Origin: Stenopsyche tienmushanensis
Lineage: Eukaryota; Arthropoda; Insecta; Trichoptera; Stenopsychidae
NCBI GenBank assembly: GCA_008973525.1
Contig: WACJ01000320.1
Location: 248,001-312,000 of the forward strand
DNA: 64,000 nt
Reading direction: 5' to 3'
Shown: in pieces, positions 11,710 through 26,100 of the stretch
How the letters are laid out: each line of letters starts with the position of its first letter
How positions within the stretch are numbered: position 1 is the stretch's first letter
Program-made: the position numbers and the translations under genes
The notes under the pieces: model-generated
What the model was told of the DNA's origin: nothing
The model's input: only the letters and a program-made list of their open reading frames with translations
Databases searched by the model: none

Positions 11710-11883
11710 AGATGATTAGAATTGTACAAGACCAGTGGACGAATTCCTGAATACTTGCAGTGAAGATTTATTTTAATATACACTTTAAAAGATGAAAATG
11801 AGATTCACCGAACCCTAAATGCATTAAAACCAAGCAATAAAGGAACTTTCTAACGAAGGATTTAATTTCTTGTAGTTTTTAAA

Positions 11884-12440
11884 ATGGACTTTTTTTCCTT
11901 ACAATGGAAAGTGACTCAAATTATTCTAATCCCTAAGCTTGGCAAGGATATACATGACAACAAATCATACAAACTTATCAGATTACTCTCAATAATTTCC
12001 AAAGTGTTTAAAAAGCAACTACTGAAGAAACAGAAACCAATAATTGAGAAAAACAAGATAATACCTAATCATCAATTCCACCAATAACATATGATTGTGA
12101 AGCAAATATATAGGATTTTCAACGGAATTCACAAGGACTTAGAAGACAAAAAATATTACTCAGCAGTATCCTAAGGCAGCATACTTGGTCCAGTTCTAAA
12201 ACATTTATACACAGCCGACATCCAGACAACAACAACAATATTGACATTATTTAACACCATCAGTTCAAAGTGCTGCGTACTATAGTCGACGCTCCATGGT
12301 ACGTGACAAATGACATCATACACAGGGTATTAAACACATCCATGGTGAAACAAGAGACTGAAAGCTAGTCAAAAATATAAACAAAGACACCTGGTTGAAG
12401 AGTTAACCAACCAAACCTCCAAGACACGTAGACTGAAAAA
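11884..12440 (+). pseudogene. Jockey-like LINE reverse transcriptase relic
   Basis: Frames joined by shifts show jockey-clade motifs in order: QWKVTQIILIPKLGKDIHDN and LLSIISKVFKKQLLKK (11884-12087), HKDLEDKKYYSAV, GSILGPVLKHLYTADIQTTT, and finally VLRTIVDAPWYVTNDIIHRV near 12270-12370. Order and spacing fit the C-terminal part of ORF2 with large deletions. It has stops and frameshifts and is not functional. It lies in the intergenic stretch, opposite in strand to both host genes. Confidence 0.8.
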
Positions 12441-13924
12441 TTATATATTTCATGAACAAGAATAGATTCAAATGAATGAACATAAGATCCTCGTTAATCG
12501 AGCCAGCAACATAAATGCCAAAAGAAACACTAAATAACAATTAGTTGACTAATAAAATCAGCTAAAAGGCCTCATATGTATGTCCAATTTGCAACAATAA
12601 TTGGAATACAGTAAAAATAATTCAGCATCGTATCACGAGGGCGGAAATATCTTTTTATGTTAAATTACACAGATAATACTTTATCAATGTATTTGATACT
12701 GCAATAAAACAGTCAAATAACAGAAAGCACATACATTATGCAGGTAACGATAAAACATAAGGGTCATTTATTAGAATTTAACAACTTCATCAGATAAAAA
12801 CATGATAAAAGTAATAAAATATATTCAAATAGATTTTCGGCATCTCCCACAACTACCAACATTATTCCCTGTTTAACAATTTCTATTAAATTCACCTATT
12901 CCTAGAAAACACATCATTTCATCACGGTGTTTATTAATATATCAAAGATGGCAACGCAATATACTAAACAAAAATTAGAGAGAAGGCAAAATGGAACGAA
13001 ATTATAAGACAGAAAATAGAAAATGGAAGTACGTCTTTGTCCCGCTTTGCTGTTCAGTTGAGGCGTCCTTATTTGTATATATGTACATATATTTGTTATG
13101 GGACTCCTATATTTCAATTTAATAATCATAAGTTAATATTCAGCATTTCATTTCCTGCATAAATATTTCGCCAGAGAAATTTGTTACAGGAATTAAATTT
13201 GAATTTAAAAAAGTGTATGTGATAAGGTTATAATAATGAAGCTAATGGTGCAGGAAGCGGTGACGTTAATTGCGTAATTATACCTACAAAACTGATTCTT
13301 TCTCATTTTTGTCGTTTTGATATTGTAAGTAAACAAAACGGCAATCTATTGACATCATTTTATAGTTGCTTACAATAAATATAATATGCACTTAATGCTT
13401 TGAAAGTTGCAATACTTCAATCAAATTCCCGTATTAAAACTTCAGCCATGTCTACCGAAACCCTAGCCATCTCGTATCGAAAGAAGATGATATTTATTTT
13501 ACAATAATTAACGTAAACTACTCGTGAATAAAAAAAGCAGCTTTGCAGATTTTAATTTAATGCCAGTATGTACAATTATTCAGATTTAGAAAATTGTTAT
13601 TGGAATCCGCAACGTTGAAAGCTTGGCAGACTGTAAGTTTCCTGATTTATATTGACTGAAACTGAACTGTTTGGCAATACTGAATGGTAGAGGAGGATCT
13701 TCCGACAATGTAAGCATAGCAGGAACATGGTAGTACGTGAACACATGTTGTAGTGTCCCGTACTACCATATTCCCGTCAAGTACAAGCGGGTCAATAGCG
13801 CTCACAAGTTTCTCAAGCGACTTAAATTGGAAGGCGAAGATTTTCTGAGCTCTATTTTGACTAGAGATAAAAATTGGTTGGCTCATTAAACGTTTGAATA
13901 AAAAAGATAGTCACAACACCAAAA
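12441..13924. other. Unassigned intergenic sequence
   Basis: AT-rich. It may include decayed flanks of the LINE and mariner relics. No gene is recognised. Confidence 0.35.
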
Positions 13925-14300
13925 AAAATCATGGCCTCAGTGATTTGGAATCGAAAAGGCATCATTTTGGTCGAATTTCTACCTCACAGAGAGACCATCA
14001 ATGCACAACGATATTGTGAGACCTTAAAAAAACTCAAAAGGAGCATTCAAAACAAAAGGAGGGGAATGCTGATGAAAGGAGTGAGCTTGTTGCATGCCAC
14101 CAAGCCATCAAAGCGCTCTTGAACTCATTTGGTTGGAGTATTTTGAATCATAGCCTGTATTTCCCTGACTTGGCGCCTTCAGATTGTCATCTTGTCAACA
14201 CTTGAAATTGTTCTCGTGTCTACAATTTGGATGAAAATGCTAGTCTACGTCGAACGAATTTCATTATCGAATCGATGTAGAAAAATATAATATTGAGGAC
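13925..14300 (+). pseudogene. Mariner transposase C-terminal relic
   Basis: Reads SVIWNRKGIILVEFLPHRET, INAQRYCETLKKLKRSIQNK, then after frameshifts ALLNSFGWSILNHSLYFPDL, APSDCHLVNT, VYNLDENAS. The WxWKGIIxxELLP ... YSPDLAPSDxHLF order is typical of mariner. The N-terminal part is missing. Confidence 0.78.
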
Positions 14301-14573
14301 CTAATTAAAGATTAGGAACAACAAGCAAACATGGAAGTCTAAAGAAATAAATGACGGAATTGTTGAAGCACTAATATTAATGAAGCGTGTCCATAAATCT
14401 AATTTTAAACTATGTACAAAACCGGCAGAATTACTTAGTCGACATAGGATTCGTAAACCTATTGCCCGATATAACAATTGTGCATCAATTTTTATTAAAC
14501 CATTCCGAAGAGAATTGAAAGGCATCTAACATACGATGGACAATGTGTGAGGTACGACTTAATGGACCAACAA

Positions 14574-14766
14574 TTTAATATATAAAAATTAATCTCTGTT
14601 TGTTCGTATGTAATGCACTGCCATACCATTCATCCGATCGCAATAAAACTTTCTCAACTTATTGTTTACACTTGTGGGAATAACATAAGCATAGTAAAAA
14701 TATTGTTTGTATATGCAGTTTGTTATGCGAGACGTGGCATTGCAACGCATGCTGGGTAATCACTAG
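14574..14766 (+). mobile_element. Short non-autonomous Helitron
   Basis: 193 bp, the same length as the copy at 8422. The 5' TC has become TT. The 3' hairpin and CTAG (14763-14766) are kept and followed by T. Confidence 0.8.
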
Positions 14767-16889
14767 TACTCAATATTTATTACCGGAAAACACATATTTT
14801 AGACTATTCTCAAACAACTTTTTTGGGCTCGGGTGATTAGATTACGGTTATTAGAGATCACAATCAGTTACAATTTTGTAAAAATACCTTGATAGCGTCA
14901 CATGCAATATGAATTTGCAAGAATAAATATTGTATGTATAAAAAAAACCATGCACTTCACAAACTGTTCAACAAACGTGTATTTGAACTAGATCGTATAC
15001 AAAGATCAAATCGTGATTCTAATCATATTATCTTGAGCTAAAATTCAAAAATACTAATTTGCCCTTTGACAATAGGCAATATATGTTATCAGCAGTAAAT
15101 AATGCTAAATGGAATCATATAAGCTATAATAATATGATAATTATCTAATAACAATGGCACTTCAATATATTATAATCACATTTCAATGTAAAAAATATTA
15201 ATCAAATTATGAGACGTATGAGTGTAGTAACGAGGGCGGTATGAATTAAATTGAATCATTAAATAGCAAAAAAATACAATTAATCTCAGTCAATATATGA
15301 CACTTGGAAATAGAAATTGCGCCACTTCTGATAACACTAAAAGAGAGTGAATGTTACGCAATTATTTAAACAAACTCTACAAAACCGCATGTAAAAATGA
15401 TTACATCGGGTCTTATATAAAATTCATCAATAAAAGACAATATACCAGAAGTATCTGTGACACGATACCGGTACAAACTCTCTCCTAATAAACACAGTCT
15501 GACATCTATCAGTGTTGCCAGATTGCAAATTTATCAATTGACAAGATATGCGGCGTTATCAAAAAATCAAAAAAATATGTCCTTATTTTAATATTATAAC
15601 TGCTAAAAAATATGTACAATATATTTAGCATCCAATAGACTTATTTTAATATTTTTTAATTCCCGTTTTATTTGAAAATATATTTATCTTTTGGAAAATA
15701 TTTTTAATGGATAATTTAAATTTCAATTTAAAAAATAGCATAGTTTTATAAAATTATCCATGAATTTTACTTTATTCATATTAATAGATTTTATTCATGT
15801 TTTTATATTAGATTTGTGTTTGTCAAATGTCAAGTGTCAAAAATAATTTATTGCCATATCGCAGTGTATATTTATTGACATTTATAACGCGCTTTATAAA
15901 TGAGTCATTTTATCAAATCTAATACTCATGTATATATAATATAAACAATTTGATAGTGCCCTCGTAAGAAATTGCTGGTGTTCTGCAGAGTTCAAATTTA
16001 TTATAAAAAAATATTGTTTATTTTTTAATTGTTCAGTTTATAGAGAACGTATTAACAATTTTTTATTATTATAGCAAATACAATAAATACAAATGTAACA
16101 CATTGCATATTGCATAAATTAATAAGAACTTTTTTAAGAGTAGTATTAGTTATTGTTGTTAAATTCTCAGAATATTTTTGTTATAATCATATGCTAACAT
16201 TGCTTGTATTTATTAAGTAAAACTCATTAATAACAATCTTAAATATATCCACATTTCAGCTCAGATAGATTTACATAACAATTAAATCTCTTCCTATATG
16301 TAATGGACACATTGTGTTTGCATTTAAATTAAATGATTGCACGGAATTTCATGAATTGCATGGAGGTTGAACTGCTCTGATGGATAAATAGGAGTGTCTG
16401 AAAATACAGGCAAATTTTGTGGGTTTGTCATGATGTCTTGATTGTCGTAGTATTACTTTATTATATCATATAAACGTATCAAATATTTGAATTTCTCTAC
16501 ATCGAATATTCATTCGTTATAATAATATTTAGTAATCTTCCGTTTTAATTAAAAATAAGAGAGTTGAACCACAACAATAGTATGATTGGATATGTTTTAT
16601 TGTTGCCGTCTTTTAGAGATCGATATAAATCAAAGAATTGAAGCATTAATCGTTGAAGATTACCACATACGCGTTGCTGAAGATCAGGGGCAAGCCTGCC
16701 ATATGGAGAAAATGTGCACCGCACAAGGGCGGCCTTTTTAAGTCTATTATGGAACAAGGTGTTATCTTGTTTAATTAGGAATGATAGAAAGAATGAAATT
16801 TACTTTCTTTCCGATAATAAATACATTTATTTAAATTGAATGATGTATAAGGGAAAAGTATAAATGATATTTATTTTGTTGGTTTTATT
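14767..16889. other. Unassigned intergenic sequence
   Basis: Strongly AT-rich. Nothing beyond short fortuitous frames. Confidence 0.35.
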
Positions 16890-17070
16890 ATAAATTTGAA
16901 CAAGCATACAAACGTTGATTTTTATATATAAGATCTACTGTAAGTTAATTGTACTATAACTATATTATTTGAGAGAGTGCAAACAATAAGTTGGTAAAGT
17001 TTTATCGCAATCGGATGAACAGTATGGAAGCGCATTAAATACGGACAAATATTGATTTTTATATATAGAC
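16890..17070 (-). mobile_element. Helitron fragments (two 5' ends)
   Basis: Two partial minus-strand copies sit side by side: a stub around 16893-16932 (ACAAACGTTGATTTTTATAT) and a longer 5' half at about 16975-17070 (TTATCGCAATCGGATGAACA). Neither keeps the CTAG end. Confidence 0.6.
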
Positions 17071-17311
17071 AAACAAACAATACGTGTATATTAGACGTCA
17101 CTCAGTGATATAATATTTGATTTGAGCTTCTCCATATCATAGCTAGATCACTAATCATTAGTCTCACAGACTCATGTTACCTAATCTTCTGTAGGGTGGG
17201 CGATTTATCAACACCATGCAATAACGCTGTTGGTCTGAGGGGATTTAATTCACTAGATTAACAACACCATCTTCTGTGGCGATGCGGGGGCATTGCAATT
17301 ACTGACCGATC

Positions 17312-17437
17312 GCTTCTTGCGTGTGCACTGTTGCCGGTTGGGTGAAGGAGTTGTTGGTTGACCTTGGATGCGGGAGGACGTCCTTCTCGCAGCTAGATCT
17401 TTCTCTTTCATGCTGAATAAAAAGTTACCTAGAGTTG
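17312..17437. repeat. Dispersed repeat, copy 2
   Basis: Matches 7450-7595, with the same minus-strand peptide LGNFLFSMKEKDLAARRTSS. It lies in the intergenic stretch. Element type unknown. Confidence 0.6.
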
Positions 17438-19872
17438 TGCAGTGCGTTAGCGCAGTCATGTAACACTTCGTAACTCAAAAATATGAATAGCGATCTAGGG
17501 TTAATACTCATCCAAGATATCATATTATGGAATAGTTCTATGCGATAGACCGTATCAGTCGCCGAGGTGTGTGAATATATCGAAGTAGCGGTGTAAAAAT
17601 AATATTTTTTTTGTTTATATTATTTTATTAATAATTAAAATTAATACACAATTTAAATTTACAGAGTTAAGAATAAAAGACGTGCAATTTTAAAATTGTT
17701 TTTTTTTATTTTTATAATCACAAATATTCAATGGTTCGACAAAATACCCAAGAATACATTTTTTCCTAATCATGCAACATATCAGTCTTCAAGCAAGCTG
17801 TAAAGCTGCATAAAATCCACAAAAATATTTTAAACTACCTTAAGTCTAAAATATGTATATTTTTCATCACTGAGAATATATTCTGAATTAAAATTAGGTG
17901 TTAAATAGCCACTACGATCCTCTATATGTTTTAATGATTAGAAATAAAGGTACACACTATCGTCTACCTCTATGACCCTACAACCGGTCACAGTCTGACA
18001 GCGATAAGGGTTGCTCTTCTTGCAATTCGATTGGTCATTTTTTCAATCCATTAGAATATTTAAATTGATACATATTACAACACTGATCATTGGTAATTAC
18101 TAACTACAACTGGATAACATTCCAAGCTTCATAAAATATCGAGACATAGAAAGCAACATATTTCAGATATACCATTTAATATAATAGCAATAATTTTCAT
18201 TTGGCAAAACATTACTTATATTACAATAATATGCTCCAGATAAAAACTGGCACTGTGTATCCTGCTCCGCGGAGCAAAGCAATAATGCGTCTTTCGCTCG
18301 TTTAATATTAAACTTAACCGATACGCGGTACATTGAACGCAATAAAACGTCGAAAGCTCCAATGTGCTCAATGTAACTTATATTCTTAGATATATGTTTA
18401 CATCTTTAGTTCCTAATAATAATAGAGAGTAAAAAATGCGATACAAGAATAGATTAAGATAGAAGAGATATTGATGTATATATATAAAATCAATGATATT
18501 AAAAATTGCGGGTATAAAATTTTTATAAAAAAGTAATAATGAAAACCGATTTTTGGATATGTAGACAGTGACATGTGATAATATTTTATAAAATACTGTA
18601 TGTTACATAAATATATAATTAATTGATTTGTATTTATCAAAAATACACCTCCATTAAAACTATTCTTCTTAAATTTGAATGTGCAGATTTGATTTGTATC
18701 GTGACTTACTCACTGTGCTATATATCAAAACTAAGTGATTCTCTCATGATTGTTTCCATTGTAAATTTCCATCAAAATATCAAATTATCAAAAATTTAAC
18801 GAGACCCATGCAAAAATAATTTCACATCCTCGAACGCTCGATTCTTTCCGAGATCAAAAAACGTCGATAAAATGCATCAAAAATAAAACAAATCGCACAA
18901 TTGAAATATATATATATATATGCATATGAAAATTCACCACATAAATAAGCTTATACGTTCAAAAGCCCATTTTAGATTTAAATTGGATTTTGTTCCCACT
19001 AATGCTTAATCTATAAATAAAAAAATAAAGGATACTGGCCGTTGAAGGTTTGTTCCTGAAATAATTTTCTAAAGCTTTAAAAATATCAATATGAAAAATT
19101 CATTGTCTAAATATTGAGCTCAATTTTTCCCTTCTAAATTACACTCCCTTACACGTGCAAAACAAATACAAAATATGGATTTCTATAAAATTAAATAATT
19201 TCGCATCTCTATGGTTTCGTATTTGAGGCCGTCGCGGAAAGTGCATCTTTTTTGCAACGGTCGATCTCTCGATTCCCGCCATTTTTAAATTCATTCTTTC
19301 AATATTCAACATAGAAAGGCCTACGACTAAGATATTCATTTCACACTAAATTAAATAAAAATAGCATTATAATAAATTCAGGTGATCTTTTATACATTAA
19401 TTCATATACGTAGATATTACATTTATATTCGTAAAATAATAACTCATGCTTTATAATATAGAAAACATTAAAAATTGCTGAAAATCTGTCATATAAAATA
19501 CATAAAAATTCATAAGTATTTAATTAAATTTTTTTTAAAAAAAAAAAGTACAAAAAGAGATCTGAAAAAGCATATCGGGCCGTGAAAAATTTAAGTAAAT
19601 TCTGTTTAAGAAGTTGCCATTCAAGAAGGCCGACGTGAACCGCTTAAAATTAAGGAGAAAAGATGAAATCAATTGTTTACATTTTTTTTTTAGAATACAT
19701 ACAAAAATACATCTCAGTCCATAAAACAATTGTTTAAATTTTAACTATCCACTCAAGCAATGTTCGAACAAAACTAATATGTAGTAGCTGATTTCCGGGG
19801 TTTTAGCCTCCTTGAACAATTTGTAGTTGCGAGTGTTGAGATATGAGATGTTTGCTAGCTGTGGTTCACATT
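17438..19872. other. Intergenic sequence and probable 3' UTR of the VAT1-like gene
   Basis: AT-rich. The part just below 19873 should be 3' UTR. A (TA)n tract is at about 18908-18922. The polyadenylation site is not clear. Confidence 0.4.
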
Positions 19873-20154
19873 TTACTGACTGCCCTCGTCGGTGTTGCCG
19901 TTGGTGACGGGCTCTTCTTTCTCACCGTTTTCTTGCGGCTTATCTTCGGCCTTTTCTTTCTCGCCGTTCTTCTCCTTGTCGTCCTTTTCTTTCTCGTCCT
20001 TGGGGTCCTTCTTTTCTTCGGACGCTTGCTTCTTATCCTTTCCGGCCTTGCCCTTGGCGGGTGTCGCTGGTTTCGGCTTGGGTTCCAGAGACGGGTCCAA
20101 CACGATTTTGCCAATGTTTTTGCGATCGTGCATCTTCTGCATGGCCTCGGGTAC
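19873..20154 (-). CDS. Vat1: VAT1-like gene, exon 8 (Lys/Glu-rich tail)
   Basis: Encodes VPEAMQKMHDRKNIGKIVLD, the end of the fold, then about 60 residues made almost only of K, E, D, P and G, ending NTDEGSQ with TAA at 19873-19875. The tail is low-complexity and probably disordered. Its biased composition leaves other frames on both strands open too; those are shadows. Confidence 0.94.
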   Translation of the reverse strand, partial: VPEAMQKMHDRKNIGKIVLDPSLEPKPKPATPAKGKAGKDKKQASEEKKDPKDEKEKDDKEKNGEKEKAEDKPQENGEKEEPVTNGNTDEGSQ

Positions 20155-23100
20155 CTATTTTTAATGACGAAAAATTTGTTTAAATAACGACGCATTAAAC
20201 GTATTTTACAATGCATATACAAATAATTATACTAACGTCTTCCATAGCCCATGTAGAATCAACGAGGGGTTTTACGGTACCCTTTGCCCATAATTCTAGT
20301 ACTTTATTCATAGCACCGCGTACATATTCGGCACCTCCGTGTTGGAATAATAAATGGCGTAGATTGAGACCGGACAAGGTTTTGTTCTCGTCGAATAATT
20401 TGATTGGAGATACTTTGTCCACTTGCCACCACTAGAATTTATATAGCACAAATAAATAATATGAACGTTAATTCAAATACACCATTTTTTTAATATATAA
20501 AATAATATACCGCTCGTGCTGCACTGAAGAAACTCTTAGTTTCGCCAGTCACGACGTTGGACGAACCTGTAATAAATTTATTTCATTAAAAAAATGTGTT
20601 TATATTAAATTCATCCAATGAAAGATATTGTATTTAATTGTACCGTAAAGGATGTATTTTCCCATCGGTTTAAGCAGAGAATATCCACGGTTGCATTCTT
20701 CACCGCAGAGGCAATCCAATACAATGTCTACACCGTCTGGTGAAACCCTATAAAGTTAAACAGAGACAAGGGGATCAATAATTTGCATCATGAAAAGCAT
20801 ATATATTAATCATTAAAATGATAAATGATTGATCACTTACTTTCTGACTTCGCTCGTGTAATCGCTGCCCCTTTCTAATAGATGGTCGATGTTGCCATTT
20901 TCTTTCAGGGCTTCGTGCTTGCTTTTTGAGCAAACTCCAAAGACTGTGACATCGCTCACAGATTTGCACAATTGAGCAACGGCTTGTCCCTGCACAAATA
21001 AAAGAATATTAGTGTTATTCATCTATTGTTATTAAAAAAATATATTATTCAAATTTCGTTTGGAATTTCATTAACTTTGGAACATTATCTAAAATTATGC
21101 ATAGAATTATTGTAGTTGAAAACAAAGCTTTTTTTTAATTAAACCAGTCGCGCTGAAATATTACATCCATAATTCTAGAGAAAATTTAATGGAGAGCGCG
21201 CATTGTTATTCAGGACGCAAGGGCAGGATACTGGCGAATACGTGTCGTGGTTACAAAATAAGAAAAAAGGGATTTTAAAAGAGGGACCACCCCGAGTAAG
21301 AGTCTTGAGAGCTCATCAGAACCTAATACAAACACAGGGTCGTTCACTGTTCGACGAAGAAAAAGAAAATAATAAAACCATACGATTTCAATCGAGAAAG
21401 GACAAAAATAGATTCTTCACAAATGGACAAAGATCTGAAGGGAGTTTAACGGAGATCGTAATATAATTGATTGCCAAATTAATGAAATTGAATCAATTTA
21501 TTTTGTGATGTCTTTTGGTTAGACAAAGAGAAGAGCATATCGATTTTTCGTGTAGACCTCGTGTCTGGACAATAGTGGCATGCAGAGATAATGTATCATT
21601 ATTCCAAGTGTTTTTATCTAAATTAAGTAGTAAAGTAGTCAAGAATACAGAATCAAAAGAAACTTACCACACCACCACCTGCAGAATGGAGCAGCACACT
21701 CTTTCCAGGCGCAATATTGGCCATGTCGAAGACTAGGATGTAAGCAACTAAATAATTCATGGTGATGGCCACGGCGTCCAACGGAGACATAGCATCTGGC
21801 AAGGCATATACATATTTAGCTGGAACGGCAACCAGCTCAGCCCAAGCCTTGTACTCCGGCAGCGCGACTACCTTGTCGCCGACCTGAACAAGAAAAAAAA
21901 AAGAAATATTACTACAAACGCTCAACCAATTCCTCCACACAGAAAGTGTCGGGCATGGTATGTTCATTCGGAGGGCTCAGACACCTTCTGACAGGACATT
22001 TATCAAAGCACCCTACTTTAAAAAGGGTGCGCTGCGAAGATAATCCGAGAATCAAATTTAAAATAATCGAATAAGAGAAAAAATGCATTAAGCAACTCCG
22101 ACGGGGCGTAACAAAAGCAAACAATGAATTTTTTAAAATAGACATCTTAGAGGAAAATCTCAAGAGATTCTCCACATTTAAATCGAAAACAACGGCGCAA
22201 GTTGAAATCGAAAGTCTATCAAAACATCCAGCTTAGACTACCAATTCATGTTTTTTAAATACCGGATCGTTATTTCTGCATTTAAAAAAATGGTGCAGTT
22301 TTGAAGCGAGTTCGAAATCTTTCTGTATGTATACTCAAACCTCTTTTTGTGCGACTTTTTTTTGTACGATTTCGAAGTTATGCGTTTTTTTAAAAGCATT
22401 TTTTTATTTCCTATTGTATCCAAATATTTTGGATAAAATAGGAAATAAATCATCAAAACTAACCGAAATTTAAAAAAAATATATAAATTGAGATTGTGTA
22501 CCAGACTTATGTCGAAATTTATTTTTCAACTATTTAAAAAATAAATTAAAACTGTGAAAAAATAAGGCAAAAAAAACTTGACTGATTTTTTTTAAGCAGT
22601 GGCCATTTTGTGATTTTTTTTTTTTAGTTAGGGACTATAGTGACATCTTTAGTAATTATGAATTATATTGTTGGAAAGAGCGATGTCAGACATCCTTAAA
22701 AATTTACCAATGACGCAAGACACCTTTAAACGTTACCAAAAATGTTATTTTATAATTGTTTTCTTTTTTTTATTAAATTTTTTAATGCGATTTTGGATAT
22801 ATTTTATATAGCTGTTTCAAAGTTATGCGGTTTTTAAAATCCATGGGAGTCATAGCTTTTTTTTGTGCGATCTACCGCATAAAAAAAGGTTTAAGTGTAC
22901 TCTAATATTCGATAATCTGAAATACTGCATTTTATTGATTTCTTGAGTATTTTCTAGTAACAATAGTAGGCACAATAAATGCTCCTGAAGCACGTTCCGA
23001 ATTTGTTTACCGAACTGAAACGCTTCTCTTCAAGTCAAAAAATTGGTTTCGTTCGTCTACGAGACATTTTCCAATCATCAGTTGTCCAATTTCTTTAATT

Positions 23101-26100
23101 TGGGTTTAATCCATTAATTCCACATTATTTTTCACTGTAAATACCGACATATTACGTGGGATTTTGTGACAATATAATGATGTTATCCTCGGCGTCCGTA
23201 GTAGATTTTGGGCGGTCCGGTCTTTTTCTGTCCCTTAAAATAACCAGTCGCCTGGTAATTTCTAATAGTGTGACGCAATCTCTTCTTGAAAATCTTCATG
23301 GAAAAATCTGTTCGTTTTTAGAATAAAAAAGTATAATACATTTTTCATACTTATTTATGACTTCTTGCCGGTGCGATGACAATTTGTATATTCCATTTTT
23401 TTAAAATGCCTTATCCTTAGAAGCGAAAAATTGAACCAGTGCTTCTCTCGATATCCTTTCTCTTTTCTTGGAGTGCTGTTTTTAAATTATCCGATTGCTG
23501 ATAGTACCTCTCTCGTTGGATTCAATAGCTCAAAATGTATTGATTCTCGAATGTGCCACCGTATATACAACATTTTCTTACTCAAGCTCAATTTCGGTTA
23601 AGAAGCGGAGAGGGCAAGTTTTCCGGATTCACAATATGCCATTTTCTTTATGATGTTTTCATGGGTAATCCACTTTTTATCCCCAATTATCATTATGTCA
23701 TATTTTGATGGTTTGATTTTGTTCTGTGCAAGCAGAGATGTGCATATGATGACTTGATCATTCAAATTCTTCTCACTTAACTCATCTTGAATATTTCAAC
23801 AATAAGGCCTGAAATGTTTTGTTGAGTTGAATCAAGCCTTTCAACAATTTTCTTCGTCTTCGTTTTAGTTAATTTGTTAGATAAAAAGAGGGGCAAATAT
23901 GAGTCAAATGAATATACGCATACTCGTTATAACCGGAACGGACCTAATATGGATATAGGGCTAATATATCAAGTATTAGCGAATGCCCGGCATGCATTGC
24001 AATGCCATAAGCACTCAATAATTATTGCCTATGTTATTCCCGCAGGCGTAAACAGTAAGTTGACAAAGTTTTATTGCAATCGGATGAACGGTATGGCAGC
24101 GCATTACATACGAACAAACAAAGATTATTTTTTATATATAAGATGAATTTAATTTCATTTGAATCGTAATGTTATAAATGGGAGACATGCGAGATAAATA
24201 CAAAGATACGAAATTGCAATAAAATTGAACGACGCTTCATCGTTAATTATGTTTGTTCGCGACGACCGGAAAGTGTTGCCATCCGACACATGCTGGGTTT
24301 CAGCAATTGACCCCCAGTATTTCAATTAGGGAAAATATATAAAGATAGAAAATTACGAGCGTTGTTTAAGAATCAATCACGTTATCGACGCGAGGCAAAA
24401 TGTTGCTGCGTCCCTTTAGAAATTAGAGCCAAACAATAAGCTAATAATACGAGAACAACGCGAGATCGTAAATCAAATAAGGCTCGAGTCTCCACTTTCA
24501 GCTCATTAGTCGTAAGGGTCGAAATGCGGAGAAAGAAGGCCGAAAGTCATAACGCTAACACACCATCGCTAACCTGGTGACGGAACGAGGGCACTGGTCC
24601 CAGATGTTGTGACAAAGGGAGCGAACGGAGGGAACGAAGAGCCATTAAATAAGGAAGAGAGCACCATCTGACCCCACAAATATCTTCTCTTTTTCCCATC
24701 TTCTCTTCCCTAATGTACATTTCTCCCGCTGACTACTCGCCGGCGAGCCACTAAAACATTGAGATTTATTGGAAAAGACGAGAGAAGTCGCACCGGTGGG
24801 CGAGCGCGGAACATAAAGATTGTTTTAAAACAACACATTAAAACGACTTCTGCAATATCTTCCGGTAGATTTGTGTTTGACATTTTGGAATGAGCAATTT
24901 AAAAGTGCCATTCTTGTCACGAGCGAGACGATTCCGACAAGTCATGGTGATGATGAACTCGTCACGTTTCCAGCAGAGGAGACGTATTCCAATGCTGAAA
25001 AAGCATGGACGTATTCAAATGTTGTCGAAGAATTGGGGAATATTTTAAGCGTACACTGTCAATTGGGTGAGTGATCTGAAGTTCCCTGTTCAGGTTTGGG
25101 GTTCGCCTTGATGAAATTTTTAACGATGACAGCAAGCGACGGGGTCGCACGTTAAGTAAGTGTAGATGGATAGGAAGATTTCATACGAAATTAGTCGTAA
25201 AATAGCAGATGCTTCGTGTTAACACTTTGTATGCGGGGCTATTTTATTAAATTCTTAAACTAAGCATAGTGTGTACAAAATAAAGGCGTGCATGATTAAT
25301 GTCAATCAGAAGCGTGTTTGAATCTTGTATTTAACACGTTGATGAGTAATTGCGCATATGTGTGTTCGAACTCGATGGATACAGAAAGAGTATTCTCGCA
25401 TATTGAATGCGAAGATTAGTGAATCGAAGCAGAGCCGTAACAAGCCGGAAACTTCTTTGCAAGCAATGATTTCTCGTTGTTTAGCATATATTGAAAACCA
25501 AAAAAAAAGACGTTTCATCTCGATAGCATTAGTCATTGTTTAAATTTTCAATTGAGGGAACGTTCCAATTAAAAACCTGGATGAGATCTTATATACATTG
25601 CGTCATTATCAATTGTGGATGAAGCATAGCAAACTCTTTTTTATTCAGCATACTTTTATAAAACATATTTTGTAAAAAAATATTAAGAAACATTGCGGGT
25701 TAGATGTGTATGCTACAATACACATTTGTAATAAAAGATCCAAGGACTACAGTACTACCCTTTTACGAGGTGCGAGATAAAAAATGAACGCAACTAGAAT
25801 ATTCTACAAGCTTGGAATTTGATACAAGCCAAGACTTACATAAAAAGAGAGCCTTAAAACCTGCGAAATTTGATTATTAATCGAGCCACAAGTCTGAAAA
25901 ACGCATGGCTCAAAAAGACCACGCATTTTTCGGTATTAATACGCGCAAACTTTTAAAAAAGGACGCAAATCTAAAAATAAGTATTCAGACGTCGCGATGT
26001 ACGAATCTGGATTCAGTTTTGCATGCAAAAATATCTTCTTACGTGGCGCGCCGAGCCGAACAAACATTCGGCAAAGAGACCGAAACAATGCGAGGTGGAC

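Noticed and set aside
18905..18925. (TA)n tracts near 18.9 and 60.55 kb as origins or regulatory sites
   Set aside because: Simple microsatellites of a kind common in AT-rich insect DNA.
19843..20222. Several long frames on both strands over 19.84-20.22 kb
   Set aside because: They mirror the Lys/Glu-rich tail exon of the VAT1-like gene, whose biased codons leave other frames open.
21897..22200. Possible LINE relic (LLTGH-like peptide near 21985, plus strand)
   Set aside because: Only one short motif fits, with no cysteine motif or HVL block following; too weak to call.
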